NCBI RefSeq assembly: GCF_000737765.1
Contig: NZ_JPRI01000008.1
Span: 62,001 to 126,000, forward strand
DNA from: Chryseobacterium vrystaatense
GTDB taxonomy: Bacteria > Bacteroidota > Bacteroidia > Flavobacteriales > Weeksellaceae
DNA: 64,000 nt
Direction of reading: 5' to 3'
This document shows, in pieces, positions 17,650 to 26,266 of the stretch; the first letter of the stretch is position 1; the number at the start of each line of letters is the position of its first letter. The notes beneath the pieces were generated by a model. It did no database searches. It worked only from the letters and a program-made list of their open reading frames with translations, and had not been told where the DNA came from. The position numbers and the translations under genes are program-made.

Positions 17650-19035
17650 ATGAATTCAAAATTTAATGCCCTCATTATACTGCTGGGCTGCCCCGCCATT
17701 TTCCTTGGGCAGCAAACCGGCCTGGAAGATGTATTGATGAAAGCCGGGAAAAATTACCAGTCCATCAAAAAAAAGGAAGTGAATATCAAAGCTTCCCATG
17801 AACGCCTTACTCTTCAAAAAACGTATTATCTGCCGGAAGTCACTCTGATGGCACAACAGAACTTCGGAACCATCAATGCGCAGAATGGACCGATGTACAG
17901 CCAGGGAGGACTCGGAGTAGCTTCTACTTCAATGCCATTGCCGGATCAGAACTGGAATGCTGCATTTGGAAGTTTATATCTGGCCAATATCAACTGGAAT
18001 GTCTATACATTTGGACGGCTGAAAACTAAAGAACAGCTGGAAACTGCTGACGTGGAAGTTCAGAAATCTGATCTCAATCAGGAAATTTTTCAGCATCAGA
18101 TCAAAGCGGCCGGAGCCTATTTCAACCTGCTTGTAAGCCAAAGGCTGGAACATGTGCAGCTGGAAAACCATAAACGTTCTGAGGTGATCTATACCATTGC
18201 CAAAGCAAGAGCTGAAAGCGGATTAATTCCTGAAGTGGATGCCTCACTCGCAAAAGCAGAAATGTCCAATGCACAAACCGCCATTATCAATGCCAATGAT
18301 CATGTTCTTGAGTATAACAAACAACTCGCTGATCTTTTAGCTGAAGACTTCACCGGCTATCAATTGGATCATTATTTCAGTGAAAATATTCCTATAACCA
18401 CATCGGAGGTTTCTTCATTGGAAGCTCATCCTAATATGATGTTTATTTCTAAAAAAATCAATAAGAGTAAGTTTCAGGAGGCCCATCTCGTTACTAAAGG
18501 ACTGCCTTCTCTTTCTCTTTTCGGAGTTTTTCAGGGGCGTGGATCAGGCTTTGGATGGAATTATGTTCAGGATAATTCCGCTTATTCTCCTTCTTATTTA
18601 AAAGGAGCCGGTGTAGACCGTATGAATTACATCTTTGGATTTAATATAAGCTGGAATCTCACCGATTTTTACAGGAACAGCTCAAAAGTCAATGAACAGA
18701 AGTTAATGACTGAAGCTCTGAATTTTGATCATCAATTGCTGCAACAGGAATTGACCAATCAGCAGCGTCTCGCAGAATCAAAATTCAAAAATGCTCTGGC
18801 CAAGGTCACAGAAGCCAAAGTACAGATGGAAGCTGCCACAGATGCTTATCATCAGCAGAAAGCCTTATATGAAAACGGATTAACCACTATTGTGGATTTT
18901 ACGCAGGCTTTATATCTGCTGAACCGGGCTGAGATTAATTATGAAATTGCGAAAAACAATTCTTGGCAGGCCACCGTACTTATTGCCGCTTCCAAGGGAG
19001 ATATTTCAATCATTACCAAAGCTATTATTCACTAA
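17650..19035 (+). CDS. TolC-family outer membrane efflux channel
   Basis: A 461-aa TolC/OEP protein. It has a signal peptide ending FLGQQ and two structurally repeated halves of long amphipathic helices (LETADVEVQKSDLNQEIF in the first, QQRLAESKFKNALAKVTEAK in the second). The conserved NRAEINYEIAKNNSW segment lies near the end. It forms the trimeric outer-membrane exit duct for the RND pump encoded next, 16 bases downstream. It lacks the N-terminal Cys of CusC-type lipoproteins. Confidence 0.92.
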   Translation: MNSKFNALIILLGCPAIFLGQQTGLEDVLMKAGKNYQSIKKKEVNIKASHERLTLQKTYYLPEVTLMAQQNFGTINAQNGPMYSQGGLGVASTSMPLPDQNWNAAFGSLYLANINWNVYTFGRLKTKEQLETADVEVQKSDLNQEIFQHQIKAAGAYFNLLVSQRLEHVQLENHKRSEVIYTIAKARAESGLIPEVDASLAKAEMSNAQTAIINANDHVLEYNKQLADLLAEDFTGYQLDHYFSENIPITTSEVSSLEAHPNMMFISKKINKSKFQEAHLVTKGLPSLSLFGVFQGRGSGFGWNYVQDNSAYSPSYLKGAGVDRMNYIFGFNISWNLTDFYRNSSKVNEQKLMTEALNFDHQLLQQELTNQQRLAESKFKNALAKVTEAKVQMEAATDAYHQQKALYENGLTTIVDFTQALYLLNRAEINYEIAKNNSWQATVLIAASKGDISIITKAIIH

Positions 19036-19051
19036 CTAAAAAAACTGAAAA

Positions 19052-22000
19052 ATGAATCTTATAAAGTTTGCATTACGCAGACCGATATCTGTAATGGTAT
19101 TGGTTCTGGGCCTGCTGTTCTTCGGAATCAAGGCAGCCAAAGATGTAAAAGTAGATATTCTTCCGGAGATGGATCTTCCGGTCGTTTACGTAGCCCATTC
19201 TTTTAATGGATACACTCCGCAGCAAATGGAGGGATATTTTACGAAAATGTATGTTAATATGCTTTTGTTTACGAACGGGATCAGAAGTATAGAATCTAAA
19301 AATACGCAGGGACTGACCCTTATGAAGGTTAATTTTTATGAAGGAACCAATATGGGAGAAGCGATTGCCCAGATCAATGCCCTTTCTACCCGTTCACAGG
19401 TATTTTTACCTCCGGGAGCACCGCCTCCATTTATCATCCGGTTTGACTCTTCTTCACAGCCAGTGGGACAACTGGTTTTCCGAAGCAGTACGCAGACCAA
19501 TAATCAGCTGCAGGATATTGCGAATTTCAATGCAAGACCGTTCTTAATTGCTATTCCCGGACTGACAACTGCTCCGCCGTTTGGAGGGAGTCCGCGAACC
19601 ATAGAGATCAATGTAGATCCCTACAAACTTCGTGCACACAGCTTATCTCCTGAACAGGTAGTGGAAGCCATCAGCCGTAACAATATTACTTCTCCTTCGG
19701 GAAATGTTTATATCGGTGATACGAATTATTTAACTCCAACCAATAATACCGTGAAAAAAGTGGAAGAACTTGGAGATATTCCACTTTTTAAAGGCACGGC
19801 AGATAATGTCTATATCAGGGATGTTGCAACGGTGAAAGACGGAGCTGATATTGCAACCGGTTATGCTCTGATTGACGGAAAACGTTCTGTTTATATCAAT
19901 ATTGCAAAAGCCAGCAATGCTTCCACGCTGGAAGTGGTGAATAAACTTAAGGAAGCTTTACCGAAAATTCAGCGGAATATGCCTGAAGGAGTACAAATCT
20001 CTTACGAATTCGACCAGTCGGTTTATATTTCCAATGCTTTAAAAAGTCTGATCGTAGAAGGGATTCTCGGAGCTTTACTGACAGGATTGATGGTAATGCT
20101 TTTCCTTAATGACCGTCGTGCTGCACTGATTGTAATTCTTACCATTCCAATATCCATTATTTCCGGGGTATTATTTTTAAAACTATTCGGACAGTCGATC
20201 AATATTATGTCTTTATCGGGTCTGGCACTGGCTATTGGAATTTTAGTGGATGAAAGTACGGTAACGATCGAAAATATTCACCAGCATTTTGCAATGGGCA
20301 AAACCAAAGCAAGGGCCATTTGGGATGCCTGTAAAGAGATTGCTTTTCCAAAATTGCTGATCATGCTGTGTATTCTGGCAGTTTTCGCTCCCGCACTGAT
20401 GATGAGCGGAATTCCCGGATCTCTGTTTATGCCTTTAGCGCTGGCCATTGGCTTTTCTATGATTGCATCTTTTGTACTTTCACAGACATTTGTTCCTGTG
20501 ATGGCCAACTGGATGATGAAGCACGATCCAAAAACCTGTGAAAACCATAAATCAGATTGGTTCAGCAGTTTTCGTGACCGTTTTGCAGGTTTTCTGTCTT
20601 CATTAATGAAACAAAGAAAAATCATTGTCAGCATAAGTCTTGCTGCTGCTTTAGGTATTGGATTTGGGCTTTATCAGATCACAGGGAAAGATGTTCTTCC
20701 ATCAGTCAATTCACGACAATTCCAGGTCCGGATAAAAGCTGCAGAAGGAACTAGGATCGAAGTCACTGAAGTAAAAGTGAAAAAGTTTCTGGAGCATCTT
20801 AAAAGTAAAGTCGGGAAAGATAATATTGCCATTTCTTCCGTCTTCATTGGACAGCATCCTTCTACATTTGCGGTAAGCCCTATCTATTTATACAATGCCG
20901 GGCCTCATGAAGCATTAATGCAGGTTGCTTTAAAAGAATTTAACGGAAATTCAGATGAGCTGAAGGATGAACTCAGATCATATTATAGAGAAAAAATGCC
21001 GGATCTGCAGATTTCTTTTGAACCTATAGAACTGACGGAAAAAATTCTTAGTCAGGGAGCCAATAATCCGATTGAAGTAAGGGTTTCAGGAATGATGAAA
21101 AAGATGAACCGTATGTATGCTGAAAAACTTTTAGTCAAGTTAAAAGAAATTGAATATCTGCGTGACCAGCAAATTCCTCAATCGATGAATTATCCTGCCC
21201 TGCAGATCAATATAGACAGGGTTCGCGCTGCACAATTAGGTCTGGATGCTCAGGATATTTCGAAATCACTGGTAGCGGCCACGTCTTCCACAAGATATAC
21301 GAATAAAAATTTCTGGGTTGGAGGTATGATGGGAATTGCCTATGATGTACAGGTTCAGATGCCGCAAAATATCCTCAACAGTAAAGAGGAACTTGCCAAT
21401 CTTCCCCTTTCTAAAAATGCTGAAAGGCCTGTATTAGGGGATGTCGCCTCTATCACCTCAACAAAAGAATTGGGCGAAAGCTACAATCTTGGAACGATGG
21501 GTTATACCACCGTAACGGCAAATACCCACAAAAAAGATCTGGAACAGGCTTCAAAAGATGTAAAAAAAGCAATTGAGTCACTGGGTGAACTTCCTAAAGG
21601 GGTCAATATTGAAGTAGCCGGAATGGCACCTGTCCTTGATGATACTCTAGACAGTCTGGCTTCGGGACTTCTCATTGCTATTGTAGTCATCTTTCTGATG
21701 CTGTCTGCCACTTTTCAGTCTTTCAGGGTATCACTGGTTATTTTAACTACCGTTCCTTTTGTGATGGTAGGATCATTAACGCTGCTGAAACTGACAGGTT
21801 CAACGCTAAATCTGCAATCGTATATGGGACTGATCATGTCAATCGGAGTTTCTATTGCCAACGCTGTTTTACTGATCAGTAATGCTGAAACGATCCGGAA
21901 ATCTACAAACAATGCCCTGGAAGCGGGAATTGAAGCTGCAAAACTGCGTATCCGCCCTATCATTATGACCACTCTGGCTATGGCTGCCGGTATGTTTCCT

Positions 22001-22204
22001 ATGGCGATAGGTTTCGGAGAAGGAAGTGATCAGGTTTCGCCTTTGGCAAGAGCCGTTATCGGCGGACTGATTTTCTCCACATTCTCTGTACTTGTCATCC
22101 TTCCGTTGGTTTTTGGGTGGATGCAGAAAAATGTAGGTATTATTTCCCCATCTCTCGATCCTGAGGACGAAGAAAGTATCCATTATTTAAATCCCAACGC
22201 ATAA
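19052..22204 (+). CDS. RND efflux pump inner-membrane subunit (CusA/AcrB family)
   Basis: A 1050-aa proton-driven RND permease with the usual twelve-helix, two-half layout. TM1 starts at residue 10, the TM4 motif is GILVDESTVTIENI, and the second cluster includes GLIMSIGVSIANAVLLISN. The porter and docking domains are full length. Compared with AcrB the second Asp of the VDD pair is Glu. The methionine triad that defines copper-specific CusA cannot be assigned with confidence, so substrate class is open. Gene order (channel, permease, adaptor) and the flanking Cys-rich proteins favour heavy metals. Alternatives are drugs or bile-like toxicants. Confidence 0.93.
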   Translation: MNLIKFALRRPISVMVLVLGLLFFGIKAAKDVKVDILPEMDLPVVYVAHSFNGYTPQQMEGYFTKMYVNMLLFTNGIRSIESKNTQGLTLMKVNFYEGTNMGEAIAQINALSTRSQVFLPPGAPPPFIIRFDSSSQPVGQLVFRSSTQTNNQLQDIANFNARPFLIAIPGLTTAPPFGGSPRTIEINVDPYKLRAHSLSPEQVVEAISRNNITSPSGNVYIGDTNYLTPTNNTVKKVEELGDIPLFKGTADNVYIRDVATVKDGADIATGYALIDGKRSVYINIAKASNASTLEVVNKLKEALPKIQRNMPEGVQISYEFDQSVYISNALKSLIVEGILGALLTGLMVMLFLNDRRAALIVILTIPISIISGVLFLKLFGQSINIMSLSGLALAIGILVDESTVTIENIHQHFAMGKTKARAIWDACKEIAFPKLLIMLCILAVFAPALMMSGIPGSLFMPLALAIGFSMIASFVLSQTFVPVMANWMMKHDPKTCENHKSDWFSSFRDRFAGFLSSLMKQRKIIVSISLAAALGIGFGLYQITGKDVLPSVNSRQFQVRIKAAEGTRIEVTEVKVKKFLEHLKSKVGKDNIAISSVFIGQHPSTFAVSPIYLYNAGPHEALMQVALKEFNGNSDELKDELRSYYREKMPDLQISFEPIELTEKILSQGANNPIEVRVSGMMKKMNRMYAEKLLVKLKEIEYLRDQQIPQSMNYPALQINIDRVRAAQLGLDAQDISKSLVAATSSTRYTNKNFWVGGMMGIAYDVQVQMPQNILNSKEELANLPLSKNAERPVLGDVASITSTKELGESYNLGTMGYTTVTANTHKKDLEQASKDVKKAIESLGELPKGVNIEVAGMAPVLDDTLDSLASGLLIAIVVIFLMLSATFQSFRVSLVILTTVPFVMVGSLTLLKLTGSTLNLQSYMGLIMSIGVSIANAVLLISNAETIRKSTNNALEAGIEAAKLRIRPIIMTTLAMAAGMFPMAIGFGEGSDQVSPLARAVIGGLIFSTFSVLVILPLVFGWMQKNVGIISPSLDPEDEESIHYLNPNA

Positions 22205-22215
22205 TTTTTACATCA

Positions 22216-23301
22216 ATGAAAAACATTATATACACAGCTATTACAATAGGTCTTCTAAGTATTCCTGCTTCCTGTAAAGAAGAAAAAACAACGGACATTT
22301 CCAAAGAAGCGAAACCGATGATGATGCACAGCATGGAAACTGTGGAGATCAAAAAAAGCAATCCTAAAGTGGAACTGAAGCTTGCGGGTGAACTGATTCC
22401 GGATCAGGAAACTGCTTTATTTGCAAAAATACCGGGTTACGTAAAAAAGATCAATGCAGATATCGGCTCCTATGTGAGTGCGGGACAGGTTTTAATGATT
22501 CTGGAAGCCCCGGAGATCCAGTCACAGGCAGCCAATGCTAAAGCAAAATGGCAGGCACAGGAAGCGATCTATGCTGCAACAAGATCAAATTATGACAGAG
22601 TGTACAGAGCAAATGAAACAAAAGGTGCTATTGCAAAAGATGCACTGGATCAGATCACCGCAAGAAAACTGTCTGACCAGGCGCAGGTAAACGCAGCAAA
22701 ATCAGCATACCGTGAGCTGCAGGATATTAATCAGTATCTGATTGTTCGCGCGCCATTCAGCGGAATTATTACGGAAAGAAATGTCGATTTGGGTGCTTAC
22801 GTAGGTCCTAACGGCGGAGCTCCGCTGATGGTCATCCAAAATACGTCCAAACTTCGCCTGAGTCTGTCTGTTCCTGAGGCGAGTGTTCAATATCTTAAAA
22901 CGGGAGATACCATTTCATTCCGTATCAATGCAATTCCGGAGAAAAGTTTTAAAGCAAAAATTTCAAGGAAATCAGGTTCGCTGGATGTGAAGCTGCGTTC
23001 GGAAAAAATTGAAGCTGACTTTATTAATCATTCAAGGGAACTAAAACCGTTTATGATCGCAGAATCTGTGATCTCTCTCCAAAATCAGGAACCTACTTTT
23101 TTTATTCCAAGATCAGCATTGGTAGAAAGTAATATGGGAATTTATATAATCAGGAATGAGGGAGGAAAAACGCAATTTGTGCCTGTGAAAAAAGGAAGAA
23201 TACTCAATGATATGATCGAAGTTTTTGGAGAACTAACCGAAGGCGACAGGATCATCAAAAAAGGAAGTGAAGAAATTTTAGAAGGAAGTTTAATTAAATA
23301 A
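22216..23301 (+). CDS. RND periplasmic adaptor (membrane fusion) lipoprotein
   Basis: A 361-aa adaptor with a lipoprotein signal (PASC, Cys20). In order: a beta-barrel/lipoyl half-motif (GYVKKINADIGSYVSAGQVLMILEAPE), an alpha-hairpin (residues about 95-165), the second lipoyl half (IVRAPFSGIITERNVDLGAYV), and a beta-barrel plus membrane-proximal domain. It bridges the permease and the TolC-like channel. It lies 12 bases after the permease gene, a less usual position than the adaptor-first order. A short His/Met segment at residues 36-40 (MMMHSM) could bind metal. Confidence 0.92.
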   Translation: MKNIIYTAITIGLLSIPASCKEEKTTDISKEAKPMMMHSMETVEIKKSNPKVELKLAGELIPDQETALFAKIPGYVKKINADIGSYVSAGQVLMILEAPEIQSQAANAKAKWQAQEAIYAATRSNYDRVYRANETKGAIAKDALDQITARKLSDQAQVNAAKSAYRELQDINQYLIVRAPFSGIITERNVDLGAYVGPNGGAPLMVIQNTSKLRLSLSVPEASVQYLKTGDTISFRINAIPEKSFKAKISRKSGSLDVKLRSEKIEADFINHSRELKPFMIAESVISLQNQEPTFFIPRSALVESNMGIYIIRNEGGKTQFVPVKKGRILNDMIEVFGELTEGDRIIKKGSEEILEGSLIK

Positions 23302-23309
23302 CATCAACA

Positions 23310-23744
23310 ATGAAAGCAATATTCAGAAACACATTCATCATTATTTTCGGATCTGCCATTATATATGCGTGTGGCAAGGAGACAACCAAAAGCAGTCCGC
23401 AACCAGAACCACAACCTGTACAAAAAGAACAGCCTGCAGCATCTTCAGGAAAATACAAAAAAGGCGATCAGGTACCCAATGAAACGGTCTGTATGGTCAA
23501 CAATGCTTATATGGGCAAAAAGCAGATGGAAGTTCCCTATGATGGAAAGATATACTATGGCTGCTGCGAAATGTGTGTGGAAAAGATTCCCAACGATCAA
23601 AGCGTGAGGGAAGCAGTAGATCCTCTTAGCGGAAAGAAAGTAGATAAAGCCAATGCTTATATTGTCATGATCAGTGATGAAGGAGAGGTAGCTTATTTCG
23701 AAAACGAGGAAAACTACAAGAAGTTTTTAGCACAAAATTCATAA
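23310..23744 (+). CDS. TRASH-like metal-binding lipoprotein
   Basis: A 144-aa protein with a lipobox (IYAC, Cys21), a Pro/Gln-rich linker (about 25-45) and a small Cys domain: Cys61 in ETVCMVNNAYMG, then YYGCCEMC (85, 86, 89). This is the arrangement of TRASH/YHS-like metal-binding modules in Bacteroidota. It is the last gene of the efflux operon, 8 bases after the adaptor, and likely binds or senses the exported metal at the membrane surface. The metal identity is not determined by sequence; copper is a common partner. Confidence 0.75.
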   Translation: MKAIFRNTFIIIFGSAIIYACGKETTKSSPQPEPQPVQKEQPAASSGKYKKGDQVPNETVCMVNNAYMGKKQMEVPYDGKIYYGCCEMCVEKIPNDQSVREAVDPLSGKKVDKANAYIVMISDEGEVAYFENEENYKKFLAQNS

Positions 23745-23771
23745 TCTATATTTTTTTAATCTTGTTTTTAA

Positions 23772-23803
23772 GGCCTGGTAATTTATTTATCAGGTCTTTT
23801 TTT
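23772..23803 (+). terminator. terminator of the RND operon
   Basis: A 10-base stem (23772-23781 with 23787-23796, two G-T pairs), a 5-base loop and a seven-T run. Confidence 0.8.
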
Positions 23804-23895
23804 GCCTTTCAATGACAAGAATAATAAGTTGTCTGATCAGTACAATAAAAGCTTCCTGATCTGTCGGATATTTTATGCTGGTGCTCTGAAATCAG

Positions 23896-23928
23896 AACAA
23901 AAAAAGACAGGCTGAAAAACCTGTCTTT
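23896..23928 (-). terminator. terminator of the mrp-nifU operon
   Basis: A 9-base stem (23903-23911 with 23920-23928). On the minus strand the hairpin is followed by a T-run, seen as the A-run at 23899-23905 on the plus strand. Confidence 0.8.
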
Positions 23929-23950
23929 AAAAAATATTTCTTGTAATTTT

Positions 23951-24199
23951 TTACTCTACATTGATTACTTTTTGAATCTCCGGAGCATGTTGCTTGATGG
24001 TATTTTCAACGCCCAGTTTAAGGGTTGAGAAATTCAGCGAACATCCGGAACAGTTACCCAAAAGTTTCACAAAAACCTGGTTATCCTTCACGTCAATAAG
24101 CTCGATATCACCTCCATCCTTATTAAGGAACGGTCTGATGCTTTCCAGAGCTTCCATTACTCTCGTTACTGTATCTTCGTGTGTTATATTTGTTTCCAT
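23951..24199 (-). CDS. NifU-like (Nfu) Fe-S scaffold domain protein
   Basis: An 82-aa stand-alone NFU domain with the signature RPFLNKDGGDIEL and the cluster-binding GNCSGCS (Cys50, Cys53). Nfu proteins bind a 4Fe-4S cluster at the interface of a dimer and pass it to apo-proteins. The gene follows the Mrp/ApbC carrier gene by 46 bases on the same strand, a frequent pairing, so both probably act in Fe-S delivery. The length is typical of the minimal type. Confidence 0.92.
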   Translation of the reverse strand: METNITHEDTVTRVMEALESIRPFLNKDGGDIELIDVKDNQVFVKLLGNCSGCSLNFSTLKLGVENTIKQHAPEIQKVINVE

Positions 24200-24245
24200 A
24201 TTTCTTTAGTTCAATTCGGCATTTTTCAAACTTAATTGAAAATAA

Positions 24246-25355
24246 TTATTTTTTAGCTTTCGGCGAGCATCCTGCCATGGTCGAAATCTTTACAGCTTCT
24301 GTAGGTGGAAGATTTTTGTTTCTTTCCAACAGACTTTCTACCATTTTTCTCGCAGTTTCAGTGTAGATTTCTGCAATTTTAGAGCCTTCCTGAAGCGCTG
24401 CAGGTCTTCCGACGTCTCCAGCCTCTCTGATACTCTGGATCAACGGGATCTCTCCCAATACCGGAATCCCCAGATCTTCAGCAAGATACTGAGCTCCCTG
24501 CTGTCCAAAGATGTAGTACTTATTATCAGGAAGTTCTTCCGGCGTAAAATACGCCATATTTTCGATTAATCCAAGAACCGGAATATTAATACTTTCCATC
24601 TGGAACATCGCAATACCTTTTCTAACGTCAGCTAATGCTACGTGCTGAGGTGTACTTACGATCACAGCACCTGTTACAGGTACTTCCTGAATGATGGATA
24701 AGTGGATATCTCCTGTTCCCGGAGGAAGGTCGATCAATAAAAAGTCAAGTTCGCCCCAAGCTGCATCTCTGATCATCTGATTCAGTGCCTTTGAAGCCAT
24801 CGGGCCTCTCCATACTACCGCTTGATTAGCACCTGAGAAATATCCTATAGAAAGCATTTTCACGCCATAATTTTCAATAGGTCTCATTTTACTTTTTCCG
24901 TCAACTTCTACAGAAATCGGTTTTTCACCTTCTGTATCAAACATGGTAGGAACAGACGGCCCATAAATATCGGCATCCAGTATTCCTACTTTGAAACCCA
25001 TTTTAGCTAAGGTAACTGCCATATTTGCAGAAACTGTAGATTTTCCTACCCCTCCTTTTCCGGAAGCAATAGCAATAATATTCTGAATTCCCGGAATCTG
25101 CTTACCTTTAATCTGGCTTTGCTGAATCTCACTTGGTTCCGGAGAAACAATTTTAAGTTTCAGATGAATGTCTTCTCCAAACTCACTGGCAAAAGCCTGC
25201 TTCATCGCTGCTTCCAGCTTTTTCTTTTCGTGCATGGCAGGAGAATGAGCAGTCATGTCAATATAAACATCATCACCCATGATCTGAAAGTTATTCACCA
25301 AATCATCTACCTCTATCTCTTTAAGGAAATCTTGAACCTTTTCTTTCGTCAACAT
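24246..25355 (-). CDS. apbC: Mrp/ApbC-family Fe-S cluster carrier ATPase
   Basis: A 369-aa P-loop ATPase. An N-terminal MIP18/DUF59-like domain (about 1-70) precedes the deviant Walker A motif SGKGGVGKST (98-107), switch segment ILDADIYGPSVP and LIDLPPGTGD. These are all Mrp/NBP35 hallmarks. The protein carries or transfers Fe-S clusters in the cytosol. A C-terminal Cys lies in MAGCSPKAKK. The usual bridging CxxC pair is not obvious in the sequence. Confidence 0.93.
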   Translation of the reverse strand: MLTKEKVQDFLKEIEVDDLVNNFQIMGDDVYIDMTAHSPAMHEKKKLEAAMKQAFASEFGEDIHLKLKIVSPEPSEIQQSQIKGKQIPGIQNIIAIASGKGGVGKSTVSANMAVTLAKMGFKVGILDADIYGPSVPTMFDTEGEKPISVEVDGKSKMRPIENYGVKMLSIGYFSGANQAVVWRGPMASKALNQMIRDAAWGELDFLLIDLPPGTGDIHLSIIQEVPVTGAVIVSTPQHVALADVRKGIAMFQMESINIPVLGLIENMAYFTPEELPDNKYYIFGQQGAQYLAEDLGIPVLGEIPLIQSIREAGDVGRPAALQEGSKIAEIYTETARKMVESLLERNKNLPPTEAVKISTMAGCSPKAKK

Positions 25356-25374
25356 ACTAAATATAAATTGTTCA

Positions 25375-25382
25375 CAAATTTA
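25375..25382 (-). promoter_or_regulatory. candidate -7 element of the mrp-nifU operon
   Basis: TAAATTTG on the minus strand lies 20 bases upstream of the mrp ATG. A TTG occurs 24 bases further upstream (25407-25409), just outside the usual spacing. Confidence 0.4.
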
Positions 25383-25513
25383 CGGATTTTTTCGATAATT
25401 TAGAATCAATAAAATCTATAACTCCATATCATAAATAAGATTACAAAACAGACGCTCTTCAATTTCTTATCTCCATCTTTAAAATACAGTTTCACCATTC
25501 TAAAATATTCCTT

Positions 25514-25969
25514 ATGAATTCCAGTCCTTATCCCTCTAAATATTCCTCTCCCAAAGGTATTTTCACACTTGGAAAAACCAGATTCAAATGGTATAATCTT
25601 GCAGAAGATCCTGCTGCTGTTTCATTCCAGGATATTACCAATGCCAAGATCTGCATAGAAAATGCCGAAGAAAAATTTCAGAATATAAATGATCTTGGAT
25701 TTGTTATCATGCACAGATGTGGCGAAAAGTATCTGCTGCTGGTCTGTACATGGAGAAGCGAGAACGAACTCTGGGAAAGTGTTTATTATGACGGCTCGGG
25801 AACATTTGAAGTCTGGGACAGAAATACAGTTCACCTCCCGACGTATTGTGTATGGGAAATGGGAATTGTATATCATGAGTCCAAAGTCTGGAAAAAATTT
25901 TTAGGAACCGACCGCACAGAAACTCACCAGCAGGATTATTTAAATGATACTTTTGATGGAGAAGTTTAA
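25514..25969 (+). CDS. hypothetical protein, 151 aa
   Basis: I do not recognise a family. The protein is soluble, without signal peptide, and aromatic-rich (many Trp and Tyr), with segments such as LLVCTWRSENELWESVYY and PTYCVWEMGIVYHE that look like alternating beta strands. It is a single gene, divergent from mrp, with no clear TAnnTTTG promoter. Its frame is uninterrupted and its composition matches neighbouring genes, so it is probably real. Confidence 0.6.
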   Translation: MNSSPYPSKYSSPKGIFTLGKTRFKWYNLAEDPAAVSFQDITNAKICIENAEEKFQNINDLGFVIMHRCGEKYLLLVCTWRSENELWESVYYDGSGTFEVWDRNTVHLPTYCVWEMGIVYHESKVWKKFLGTDRTETHQQDYLNDTFDGEV

Positions 25970-26266
25970 ATATTACCGATCACATTTTCATTGGTATGGC
26001 TGTAAATTCTTATATCAGCAAAGCATAAAAGTTCTTTCAATGCTTGAACGGATTGAGATTAACAGAGTAAAATTCCTGTCAGGAAAAAACAACCTTCTTT
26101 ATTTCTTTTGAACACGATCTCCGTTTCATCAATAGAAAGAGACTTTAGTTTAACAAATCCATTACCACTCACGTGGCTTGAGTCAAAACCTACATTCATA
26201 CACAGACACCTCCTGAATTCCATATTCAAGAACGAATGAAAACATCTTCCGGGAAAGCAATCTTTT
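25970..26266. other. spacer between convergent genes
   Basis: About 297 bases without a convincing gene or terminator. A minus-strand frame (26292 down to 26059) encodes 77 residues with many Cys, has no recognisable family and overlaps the receptor gene's 3' end; I do not call it. Confidence 0.4.

Noticed and set aside
19052..22204. Copper-specific CusA assignment
   Set aside because: The Met triad cannot be placed confidently; called RND permease of open substrate.
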